Source of the DNA: Acidimicrobiia bacterium | GTDB lineage: Bacteria; Actinomycetota; Acidimicrobiia; Spongiisociales; UBA5794 | Assembly (NCBI GenBank): GCA_029934555.1 | Contig: JAOZMA010000049.1 | Span: 1 to 11,064, forward strand | DNA: 11,064 nt | Reading direction: 5' to 3' | Part shown: positions 5,141-11,064 of the stretch, piece after piece | How the letters are laid out: the number at the start of each line of letters is the position of its first letter | How positions within the stretch are numbered: the first letter of the stretch is position 1 | The notes under the pieces: model-generated | What the model was told of the DNA's origin: nothing | Database searches by the model: none | What the model saw: the letters and a program-made list of their open reading frames with translations, nothing else | Made by a program: the position numbers and the translations under genes

Positions 5141-6667
5141 TCAGTTGATCAGCTTCCAGATCGCTGCTGATCTTGGGGCCATCGAGATGCTGGTCTGGTT
5201 GTCGCCGTTGGTCAGTTCGCCGTCACCCCACAAGAGGTCGGCTCCCTCACAGCACGTAAGTGACAGGGTCTCTCGTGAGCGTCCTGCGTTGACGACCACC
5301 AGGAGATGCTCATCTCCGAAGCTGCGTTCAACGGCGAACGACATCGACCCGTCACCGTCGTCGGGTGGCCAGACGATGCGATAGTCGGAACTACGCAACG
5401 CCGGATACAGATGCCGTAGAGCGATGAGGTCCTTGGTTGCCCCGAGGATGCGCTGGTTCCAATGATCTTCGTGATCCCATGGGAATGAGCGCCGGCAGTC
5501 GGGATCCTTCCCTCCTTCGAGGCCGATCTCCGTGCCGTAGTAGATGCTCGGCGCACCGGGGAAGGTGAGGAGCAGTGCAAGGGCGAGGACCACCGAGTCC
5601 TCATCGCCAGATGCGATCGTGAGCATGCGAGCGGTGTCGTGGGAGTCCAAGAGGTTCAGATTGGCGAGTGCCGCCGACTCGGGGTACTGGTCGAGGAGCC
5701 TCTGGATGCGGTCCCGGTATCCGCCGGCATCGATCGCCGGAGTGACGTTGTAGTACGGGTTGTCCATCATCGTCGACTGGTTGAGTCGATCACCGACCGT
5801 GTACGCGATCGTTGCCGACGTGAAGGGGTAGTTCATCGTGCCGTCGAAGCGGTCCCCATCGTTGATGTAGGCGCCGGCGTCGGCCCAGATCTCGCCGATG
5901 ATGTAGAGATCGGGGTTGACGGCCCGCGTCCGTTCCCGGAACTCCTCCCAGAATCCGGGCGTCTGGATCTCCTCGGGGACGTCCAGTCGCCACCCGTCGA
6001 TTCCCCGCTTCGCCCAGTACTCGCCGACCCGCATCAGGTAGTCGCGAGCCTCCGCATTGTCCGTGTTGAACTTGGGCAGAGCCCGCATCCCCCACCACGC
6101 CTCGTAGTTCGCCGGCTCGTCCATGTCGTATGGATTGAGCGGGAACCCGCTGATGTGGAACCACCCGAGATACGGCGACTGCTCGCCGTTCTCGAGCACG
6201 TCGTGGAACCGGAAGAAGCCGCGACTCGAATGATTGAAGACGCCGTCGAGGATCACGCGGATACCTCGCTCGTGACATGCTGCGATCAACTCGTCGAAGT
6301 CGGCGTCAGTGCCGAGGATCGGATCAACGCGGTAGTAGTCGTGCGTGTGATAGCGGTGGTTCGACGCCGACCGGAAGATCGGGTTGAAGTAGATCGCGTT
6401 GACGCCGAGTTCGGTCAACCAGTCGAGATGTTCAGCGACGCCGAGCAGGTCGCCGCCCTTGTACCCGTGGTAGGTGGGGGGCGAGTCCCACGCCTCGAGG
6501 TTGATGGGCTTGCGCACCCGCTCCGACCTGGCGAAACGGTCTGGGAAGATCTGATAGAAGACGGCATCCTGAACCCAGGAGGGCCGGTCGTTGAGATCTG
6601 TGGTTGCAGCGCGACTCTGGAGACAGTGCTCGCACGTCTCGGGGTCGTGTTGGCAGCGGGTCGTCAA
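5141..6667 (-). CDS. GH13 alpha-glucosidase / neopullulanase-type enzyme
   Basis: A 508-residue enzyme of glycoside hydrolase family 13 that probably cleaves alpha-glucosidic links in maltodextrins, cyclodextrins or pullulan-derived oligosaccharides. The catalytic barrel starts near residue 32 (VQDAVFYQIFPDRF). Conserved regions are DGVFNH (141-146), LPKFN (197-201, the neopullulanase-type region V), GWRLDVPEE (225-233; nucleophile Asp229), GEIW (258-261; acid/base Glu259), LLDSHD (339-344; Asp344) and GAPSIYYG (371-378). A beta-rich C-terminal domain follows from about 425. It has no signal peptide, so it is cytoplasmic, and it lacks the N-terminal CBM34-like domain of classical neopullulanases. 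Instead there is a short CxH-CxxC segment at residues 5-15. The next Met is at residue 182, so the TTG start at 6667 is chosen. Exact specificity is uncertain. Confidence 0.93.
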   Translation of the reverse strand: MTTRCQHDPETCEHCLQSRAATTDLNDRPSWVQDAVFYQIFPDRFARSERVRKPINLEAWDSPPTYHGYKGGDLLGVAEHLDWLTELGVNAIYFNPIFRSASNHRYHTHDYYRVDPILGTDADFDELIAACHERGIRVILDGVFNHSSRGFFRFHDVLENGEQSPYLGWFHISGFPLNPYDMDEPANYEAWWGMRALPKFNTDNAEARDYLMRVGEYWAKRGIDGWRLDVPEEIQTPGFWEEFRERTRAVNPDLYIIGEIWADAGAYINDGDRFDGTMNYPFTSATIAYTVGDRLNQSTMMDNPYYNVTPAIDAGGYRDRIQRLLDQYPESAALANLNLLDSHDTARMLTIASGDEDSVVLALALLLTFPGAPSIYYGTEIGLEGGKDPDCRRSFPWDHEDHWNQRILGATKDLIALRHLYPALRSSDYRIVWPPDDGDGSMSFAVERSFGDEHLLVVVNAGRSRETLSLTCCEGADLLWGDGELTNGDNQTSISMAPRSAAIWKLIN

Positions 6668-6675
6668 GTTTCTGA

Positions 6676-6681
6676 TCCTTC
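6676..6681 (-). promoter_or_regulatory. Ribosome binding site supporting a TTG start
   Basis: On the minus strand GAAGGA lies 8 bases before the TTG at 6667-6665. With no in-frame ATG near the beginning of the conserved barrel, this site decides the start of the GH13 gene. Confidence 0.65.
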
Positions 6682-6696
6682 AAATCGGTGGAGGTA

Positions 6697-6726
6697 GCCG
6701 CACCATGTTATGCGGCACCGTGCCGC
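6697..6726. promoter_or_regulatory. Palindromic candidate operator upstream of the GH13 gene
   Basis: GCGGCAC-C-GTGCCGC (6712-6726) is a perfect 15-bp inverted repeat. A third copy of the half-site, GCCGCAC (6697-6703), lies to its left and can pair as GCCGCA / TGCGGC (6697-6702 with 6711-6716) around 8 bases. The cluster lies 30-60 bases before the TTG start, where a local repressor of maltodextrin genes would be expected to bind. No regulator gene is adjacent, so its protein is unknown. Confidence 0.5.
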
Positions 6727-6758
6727 CAAAACCGGGAGGGACGGCCGGTAAGAAGAAA

Positions 6759-6789
6759 TAGACAAAACGTCCAAGAGGAACGATAGAAT
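6759..6789 (+). promoter_or_regulatory. Candidate promoter for the DrrAB-TetR operon
   Basis: TAGACA (6759-6764) and TAGAAT (6784-6789) are separated by 19 bases, slightly long; taking AGACAA as the -35 makes it 18. Transcription would start near 6796, about 26 bases before the ATPase ATG. The stretch is more AT-rich than the flanking genes. Confidence 0.45.
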
Positions 6790-6803
6790 GTCCATCCTGT
6801 CTA
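6784..6803. promoter_or_regulatory. Imperfect palindrome over the -10, possible TetR operator
   Basis: TAGAATG-TCCATC-CTGTCTA has matching outer arms (TAGA/TCTA plus an inner G/C pair) and covers the candidate -10 and start point. TetR proteins often bind such sites to repress their own operon, and a TetR gene ends this operon. The inner arms do not match, so support is weak. Confidence 0.25.
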
Positions 6804-6821
6804 GGAGAGTGAGATTCGCCG

Positions 6822-7802
6822 ATGACCGATCGATCATCCCGGGACGGCGTGGTGGGGAGTGCCAGCGTCGCCGTCTCCGCTCGGAACCTCGGCAAGTCCT
6901 ACGGCGACACGGTCGCCGTTCGTGACCTGAGCTTCGACGCCCGCGCCGGCGAGGTGATGGGGTTGCTCGGCCCCAATGGAGCTGGCAAGACCACAACGAT
7001 CAAGATGCTGACCACCCTGCTCCCAATCGACTCCGGATCGGCGACGATCGTCGGCATCGACGTTGCAGCACAGCCGGACGCCGTGCGGCGAGTGATCGGT
7101 CTTGCAGGCCAGTTTGCGGCCGTCGACGAGAAGCTGACGGCCCAGGAGAACCTCGAGATGTTCGGTCGCCTCTACAAGATCCCGAAAACCGAACGGACAC
7201 AGCGAGTCGATCACCTCATCGATCGCTTCGACATGGGCGAGTTCGCAGACAGGATCGCCGAGACCTACTCGGGTGGCCAGCGACGGCGCCTCGACGTCGT
7301 GGCAAGCTTGATAGCGTCTCCACCGGTTCTCTTTCTCGATGAACCGACAACCGGCCTCGATCCCCGAAGCCGCACGGAGCTATGGGATGAGATTGCTGAT
7401 CTTGCGACGCAGGGAACGGCTGTGGTTCTGACCACGCAGTACCTCGATGAAGCTGATCGGCTCTCAGACCGAATCATCATCATCGACGAAGGGGTTGTGA
7501 AGGCTTCCGGTACGAGCGCTGAGCTCAAGACGAGTCTCGAGCGCGACGTGCTCGAAGTGCACGTCGTATCGGCGGAGGATCTCGATCGGGCCGTCGAGGT
7601 AGCGGAGCAGGTGGCGTCGGGTGTGTCCAGCGACTCGGAAGACCGGCTGCTCCAGATCCCGTTGACCGACGGGTCGAGCCAGAGCCTCGCCGTGCTCAGG
7701 CAGTTCGACGCTTCCGATATCCCGATTGATGACTTCCAACTCAGACGACCGACACTCGACGACGTGTTCCTCACATTGACAGCGACCGGAGGCAACCGAT
7801 GA
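6822..7802 (+). CDS. ABC exporter ATP-binding protein, DrrA (daunorubicin-resistance) type
   Basis: A 326-residue cytoplasmic ATPase that powers the ABC-2 permease encoded next. It shows Walker A GPNGAGKTT (50-58), a Q-loop Gln at 97, the signature YSGGQRRR (149-156), Walker B VLFLDEPTTGLDP (169-181) and the D-loop. The switch position reads TTQYLDEA (204-211), Gln instead of the usual His, as is common in DrrA-like ATPases. The C-terminal 90 residues form the DrrA extension ending in RRPTLDDVFLTLTG-like sequence (about 308-323), which in DrrA couples to DrrB. An AGGAG at 6803-6807 lies rather far (14 bases) from the ATG, so initiation may be weak. Substrate could be a drug, antibiotic, lipid or glycolipid; context does not tell. 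Confidence 0.93.
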   Translation: MTDRSSRDGVVGSASVAVSARNLGKSYGDTVAVRDLSFDARAGEVMGLLGPNGAGKTTTIKMLTTLLPIDSGSATIVGIDVAAQPDAVRRVIGLAGQFAAVDEKLTAQENLEMFGRLYKIPKTERTQRVDHLIDRFDMGEFADRIAETYSGGQRRRLDVVASLIASPPVLFLDEPTTGLDPRSRTELWDEIADLATQGTAVVLTTQYLDEADRLSDRIIIIDEGVVKASGTSAELKTSLERDVLEVHVVSAEDLDRAVEVAEQVASGVSSDSEDRLLQIPLTDGSSQSLAVLRQFDASDIPIDDFQLRRPTLDDVFLTLTATGGNR

Positions 7803-8605
7803 CGACAACCCACGCTGCCCTCGCTCGCAGGCCGGGGTTCGCGACCCGTTTCAAGTGGACGCTTCAGGACATCGCGACGATGACGTGGCGTGACCTCATC
7901 CGAACATGGAGACAGCCCGAGATGCTGACGTTCGCGGTGATCATGGGCGTGTTCTTTCTGTTGCTGTTCTATTACGTCTTCGGTGGCGCCATCGGAGCGG
8001 GGACGGGCGTGGACTACATCCAGTACCTCGTTCCGGGCATCTTCGTGATCACGACGCTCACGGGCGCGCAGCAGACAGGCACGGGTCTAGCAACCGACCT
8101 CTCGCAAGGAGTCACCGATCGCTTCCGATCACTTCCGATGAGTCAAATGGCGGTCCTTGGCGGCCGTACGATCGCCGATGCTCTGAGGAACACGATCAGC
8201 GTCGTCCTCGTTGCGATTGTGGGATACATGCTCGGATTTCGGTTCGTGTCTATCGGTGCGGCGATCGGTGCGATCGTTCTCAGTGTCGGTATCGGGTTCT
8301 CCTTCTCCTGGATGAACGCGGCGATCGCAGCGAAGGTCAAGAGTGCCGAGATGGTCGGCATGCTGAGCATGTTCTGGCTGTTCCCGCTCATGCTGGCGAG
8401 CACCGTATTCACACCGGCAGAGCAGATGCCGGGCTGGCTCCAGGGTTTCGCCAAGTGGCAGCCGATCTCTGTGGTCGCCGATGCGGCCCGGAAACTGAGC
8501 GACGGCATCCCAGCAGGTGAAGCCGTTCTTTGGTCGATAGTGTGGATTCTCGCCCTGCTGGTCGTGTTCGTACCGATCGCGGCCGCCGTGTATCGGAGGG
8601 GATGA
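7799..8605 (+). CDS. ABC-2 type exporter permease, DrrB-like
   Basis: A 268-residue integral membrane protein forming the channel of the exporter. After a cytoplasmic N-terminus with TWRDLIRTWRQPEML (29-43), about six hydrophobic segments follow, the first near residues 44-62 and the last near 242-264. The motif DRFRSLPMS (107-115) and the later FTPAEQMPGWLQGFAKWQPI (201-220) are characteristic of DrrB/ABC-2 permeases. The ATG overlaps the ATPase stop by four bases, preceded by GGAGG in the end of that gene. Its own stop overlaps the TetR start by one base. The three genes therefore form one translationally coupled unit. Confidence 0.92.
   Translation: MTTTHAALARRPGFATRFKWTLQDIATMTWRDLIRTWRQPEMLTFAVIMGVFFLLLFYYVFGGAIGAGTGVDYIQYLVPGIFVITTLTGAQQTGTGLATDLSQGVTDRFRSLPMSQMAVLGGRTIADALRNTISVVLVAIVGYMLGFRFVSIGAAIGAIVLSVGIGFSFSWMNAAIAAKVKSAEMVGMLSMFWLFPLMLASTVFTPAEQMPGWLQGFAKWQPISVVADAARKLSDGIPAGEAVLWSIVWILALLVVFVPIAAAVYRRG
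8595..8599 (+). promoter_or_regulatory. Ribosome binding site deciding the TetR start
   Basis: GGAGG is 2 bases from an ATG at 8602 and 5 bases from a second in-frame ATG at 8605. The second has usable spacing and gives a one-base stop/start overlap (TGATG) with the permease, so the start is placed at 8605. Codons upstream of 8602 in this frame belong to the permease read out of frame. Confidence 0.6.
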
Positions 8606-9171
8606 TGACCGGGACCGCAGCCGATCGGATCATCGAAGCGACGTTCGTGCTCGTGGCAGAGATTGGTCTCGGAAACGTCACGATGACGGAGGTCGCTGAT
8701 CGGGCCGGTGTTGCTCGACAGACGCTCTACAACCACTTCTCCGACGTTGAGCAGATCATCGTCGCCGGCATCGAACAGTATGCACAGACGGGGTTCGCGC
8801 ACCTCGTGGATCTTCTCGACGCGACTGGAACTGCCGAAGCGAAGATGGAGTTGCTGGCGCGCCACACCGTTGCCCAAGGGGGCCACGGCCACGGGGTAGA
8901 GGACATGAGGAGCGCTCTGTCTCCCGAGGCCCGTGCCCATCTCGATGAGCATCAGAACGACTTCAGATCCCTGGTGGTCTCGATCATCGCCGGCGGCATG
9001 GCCGATGGCTCCTTCGACCCCGCTCTTGATCCGGATCGACATGCTGTGCTTGTGCAGGGGTTGCTGCTGTCAGCTTCAGATCTCGCCGTCGAAGGCGGAG
9101 ACCCTGCCGGGGTCGCTTCGATGGTTTCGGAATCTATCGTCAGAGTGCTTCGAGCCCCTGAGCTCCGGTAG
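8605..9171 (+). CDS. TetR-family transcriptional repressor
   Basis: A 188-residue cytoplasmic DNA-binding protein of typical TetR length. The N-terminal HTH reads TMTEVADRAGVARQTLYNHF (26-45), with the recognition helix VARQTLYNHF and the following D-E-II pattern. The remainder is the all-helical ligand-binding and dimerisation part, with a short His/Gly run (GGHGHG, about 91-96). It is the last gene of the DrrAB exporter operon and probably senses the exported compound and represses the promoter before 6822. A family member placed in the same operon as its target is usually autoregulated; the ligand is unknown. Confidence 0.92.
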   Translation: MTGTAADRIIEATFVLVAEIGLGNVTMTEVADRAGVARQTLYNHFSDVEQIIVAGIEQYAQTGFAHLVDLLDATGTAEAKMELLARHTVAQGGHGHGVEDMRSALSPEARAHLDEHQNDFRSLVVSIIAGGMADGSFDPALDPDRHAVLVQGLLLSASDLAVEGGDPAGVASMVSESIVRVLRAPELR

Positions 9172-9223
9172 CCTCAGGTCGTCGAGCCAGAGCGCTCGCG
9201 AGGATTCGAGAGAGGAACCACTG

Positions 9224-10210
9224 ATGAAGTATCGCACGCTTGGAAGTACGGGCTACGACGTGTCTGAGATCGGATTCGGGGCGTGGGCGATCGGGGCCGA
9301 CTGGGGGAGCGTCGACGATGCGACCGCGATGGCGGCTCTCCATGCTGCCGTCGACACAGGCGTGAACTTCATCGACACGGCGGACGTCTACGGGGATGGG
9401 CGAAGTGAGCGATTCGTCGCGCAGCTCGTTCGTGAGCGATCTGATGTCGATCTCGTCGTTGCGACGAAAGCGGGACGACGTCTCGATCCGCACACCGCAG
9501 ATGGGTACACCGGAGAGAACATCGAGCGGTTCATCGACCGCAGCCTGACGAACCTCAGGACAGACACACTCGACCTGGTCCAACTCCACTGTCCCCCGAC
9601 AGACGTCTACTACCGGCCGGAGCTCTTCGAGGCGCTCGATGCGATCAAGGCGAAGGGGAAGATCCGGCACTACGGCGTCAGCGTCGAACGCGTCGAGGAA
9701 GCGATGAAGGCCATCGAGTACCCCGGTGTCGAGACGGTCCAGATCATCTACAACATGTTCCGTCAGCGGCCAGCGGAGCGATTCTTCGATGCCGCCCAGG
9801 CCCTCGATGTTGGGATCATCGTTCGAGTCCCGCTCGCCAGCGGACTGCTCTCCGGGCGGATGAGCGCAGATACCGTGTTCGCCGCCGACGATCACCGCGC
9901 CTACAACCGCAATGGCGAGGCATTCGACGTCGGGGAGACCTTCGCCGGGGTCCCATTCGAGATCGGCCTCGGGGCGGTCGACGATCTGGTCGCAGCGAAG
10001 CCGGAGGGTTCGACGATGGCGCAGTTCGCCCTCAGGTGGATCCTCATGAGCGACGCCGTTTCCACGGCCATTCCTGGAGCGAAGAATCCTGAGCAAGCGA
10101 TCGCCAATGCGGCGGTAGCCGACCTCTTGCCCATTGACGACGACACGATGGGATCGGTTGGCGACATCTACGACCGGTCTGTCAAACCCTTCGTCCACGC
10201 CCGCTGGTAA
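9224..10210 (+). CDS. Aldo/keto reductase
   Basis: A 328-residue NAD(P)H-dependent oxidoreductase with the (beta/alpha)8 barrel of the aldo/keto reductase superfamily, probably cytoplasmic. The catalytic tetrad is complete: Asp51 and Tyr56 in NFIDTADVYGDGRSE (48-62), Lys82 in VVATKAG (78-84) and His122 in DLVQLHCP (117-124). GKIRHYGVS (145-153) and the late STAIPGAKNPEQAIAN motif (280-295), which contacts the cofactor phosphate region, are also family hallmarks. AGAGGAA ends 6 bases before the ATG at 9224, and the N-terminus MKYRTLGSTG is standard; the frame is open far upstream but there it is antisense or out of frame with the TetR gene. It follows TetR after 52 bases and may be co-transcribed. 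Substrate cannot be assigned. Confidence 0.93.
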   Translation: MKYRTLGSTGYDVSEIGFGAWAIGADWGSVDDATAMAALHAAVDTGVNFIDTADVYGDGRSERFVAQLVRERSDVDLVVATKAGRRLDPHTADGYTGENIERFIDRSLTNLRTDTLDLVQLHCPPTDVYYRPELFEALDAIKAKGKIRHYGVSVERVEEAMKAIEYPGVETVQIIYNMFRQRPAERFFDAAQALDVGIIVRVPLASGLLSGRMSADTVFAADDHRAYNRNGEAFDVGETFAGVPFEIGLGAVDDLVAAKPEGSTMAQFALRWILMSDAVSTAIPGAKNPEQAIANAAVADLLPIDDDTMGSVGDIYDRSVKPFVHARW

Positions 10211-10221
10211 CCGCCGCGGCC

Positions 10222-10227
10222 TATCGT
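10222..10227 (+). promoter_or_regulatory. -10 element for leaderless pheA transcript
   Basis: TATCGT fits TANNNT and ends 7 bases before the pheA ATG at 10235. A transcript would start at or within a base of the A of ATG. No Shine-Dalgarno is present in the 24-base gap, which agrees with leaderless translation, a common mode in actinobacteria. Confidence 0.55.
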
Positions 10228-10234
10228 CTCCACC

Positions 10235-11059
10235 ATGCGTATCGGATATCAGGGAGAGCCGGGCTCCTACAGCTACCGGGCCGTCGGCGAACTGTTCCCG
10301 GACTGCGAGCCGATCGGCATGAAGGGGTTCGCGACCGCCTTCGCTGCCCTGGAGCACGGTGAAGTCGACCGACTCGTTGTCCCCGTCGAGAACTCGACCA
10401 CCGGATCGGTGCTCCCCGTGCTCGATCGCCTCCCCGGTGGCGTGGGACATCAACCGTTTGCGATCGTGGCGGAGCACCTCGTCGAAGTGCGTCACGCCAT
10501 CCTCGGCATCCCCGGCGCATCGATCAGTGAACTTCGAGAGGTGCGATCCCACCCGGAGGCGCTCTCCCAGGCAGAGCACCACCTTCTCGAACTGGGAGTC
10601 GATTCCTTCGCCCGCTACGACACGGCCGGTGCCGTACGAGAGGTCGCAGAACTTGGAGATCCAACGATCGCGGCCTTGGCGCCACCCGGGGCTGCAGAGA
10701 TCCACGGACTCGAGATCCTTGAACGGAACGTCATGGATCGCGATCACAACACCACACGCTTCGTTGTGCTCGCCCCTGGTGAGCCACAGGTCGATCCGGG
10801 TGATGACAAGACCACGATGCTGTTCACGACGTCGCACACACCGGGTGCCTTGGCACTCGTTCTCGCGGAGCTCGGATTGCGGGGTGCCAACCTCACGCGG
10901 ATCGAGTCCCGTCCATCGACCGAGGCTTGGTCGTACCGGTTCTTCATCGACCTCGTCCATGAACCGGGTCCGGCAGGACTTGCCAAGGTGATCGATCCCC
11001 CACCCGCCACGTGTGCCGACCTCTGGGTCCTCGGCAGCTACGTTCGAGTGGTGGAGTAG
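10235..11059 (+). CDS. pheA: Prephenate dehydratase
   Basis: A 274-residue cytoplasmic enzyme that converts prephenate to phenylpyruvate in phenylalanine synthesis. The periplasmic-binding-protein-like catalytic part opens with MRIGYQGEPGSYSYRA (1-16), has VPVENSTTGSVLPVLD (49-64), the SHPEAL box (105-110) and the catalytic NTTRF motif (172-176) with its essential Thr and Arg. A C-terminal ACT domain (about 194-274) has the GALALVL (204-210) and ESRP (224-227) motifs that bind phenylalanine for feedback inhibition. Length fits a stand-alone actinobacterial enzyme without chorismate mutase. It lies 24 bases after the aldo/keto reductase but has its own apparent promoter. The stop is five bases before the window end. 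Confidence 0.96.
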   Translation: MRIGYQGEPGSYSYRAVGELFPDCEPIGMKGFATAFAALEHGEVDRLVVPVENSTTGSVLPVLDRLPGGVGHQPFAIVAEHLVEVRHAILGIPGASISELREVRSHPEALSQAEHHLLELGVDSFARYDTAGAVREVAELGDPTIAALAPPGAAEIHGLEILERNVMDRDHNTTRFVVLAPGEPQVDPGDDKTTMLFTTSHTPGALALVLAELGLRGANLTRIESRPSTEAWSYRFFIDLVHEPGPAGLAKVIDPPPATCADLWVLGSYVRVVE

Positions 11060-11064
11060 CCGGG

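Noticed and set aside
5639..6697. A 352-codon plus-strand frame opposite the GH13 gene
   Set aside because: Its translation is a Val/Arg/Asp-rich shadow of the glycosidase codons; all GH13 active-site motifs are on the minus strand.
9190..9202. Overlapping small palindromes GAGCGCTC and CTCGCGAG before the aldo/keto reductase
   Set aside because: They are only 8 bp, frequent by chance in GC-rich DNA, and have no promoter nearby that they would plausibly control.
9140..10960. A 606-codon open frame on the minus strand opposite the aldo/keto reductase and pheA
   Set aside because: It is antisense to two genes with full catalytic motifs, spans their gap, and its translation is Arg/Asp/Gly-rich without recognisable domains; long antisense frames are expected in GC-rich DNA.
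1..11064. CRISPR arrays, tRNA/rRNA genes, insertion sequences, phage genes or a new defence system
   Set aside because: I saw no spaced direct repeats, cloverleaf-like segments, transposase motifs, terminal inverted repeats or defence effector domains other than the two decayed nuclease fragments at 4910-5128.

Overview
The window reads as chromosomal DNA from a high-GC actinobacterium, most likely of the class Acidimicrobiia or a close relative. The signs are consistently GC-rich codon use, a lipoprotein whose export signal is followed by a Thr/Ala/Asp-rich linker, ATGA-type overlaps inside operons, TANNNT-type -10 elements, and decayed pieces of actinobacterial HNH and PIN genes. No phage, IS element, tRNA, rRNA or CRISPR array is visible. 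This taxonomic placement is inference from sequence style.

Left part (1-4411): a divergent sugar-utilisation locus. On the minus strand a DeoR-family repressor is followed, with an ATGA overlap, by the start of galT (galactose-1-phosphate uridylyltransferase), which runs off the left edge. On the plus strand lie a sugar-binding lipoprotein closely resembling the Thermus thermophilus glucose/galactose-binding protein and two MalF/MalG-type permeases. No ATPase gene accompanies them, so a shared ATPase encoded elsewhere is expected. Import of galactose (or glucose), its Leloir conversion and DeoR control fit together as one module. The 136-bp divergent spacer has two promoter candidates whose -35 hexamers overlap on the same seven bases, a CAAA-rich candidate operator and a perfect 15-bp palindrome. 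A strong hairpin separates the binding-protein gene from the permease genes.

Middle (4412-6821): a small DUF5362-like membrane protein; a 250-bp spacer holding two overlapping gene relics, an HNH endonuclease C-terminus on the minus strand and a PIN/VapC-like C-terminus on the plus strand; then a cytoplasmic GH13 alpha-glucosidase/neopullulanase-type enzyme on the minus strand, starting at TTG, with a palindromic candidate operator upstream.

Right part (6822-11064): a tightly overlapping three-gene operon of DrrA-like ATPase, DrrB-like ABC-2 permease and TetR regulator, which looks like a self-regulated drug or lipid exporter; an aldo/keto reductase; and pheA (prephenate dehydratase), which seems to be transcribed from a leaderless promoter. 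Most genes belong to known families. The less ordinary material is in the regulatory spacers and the relic region.
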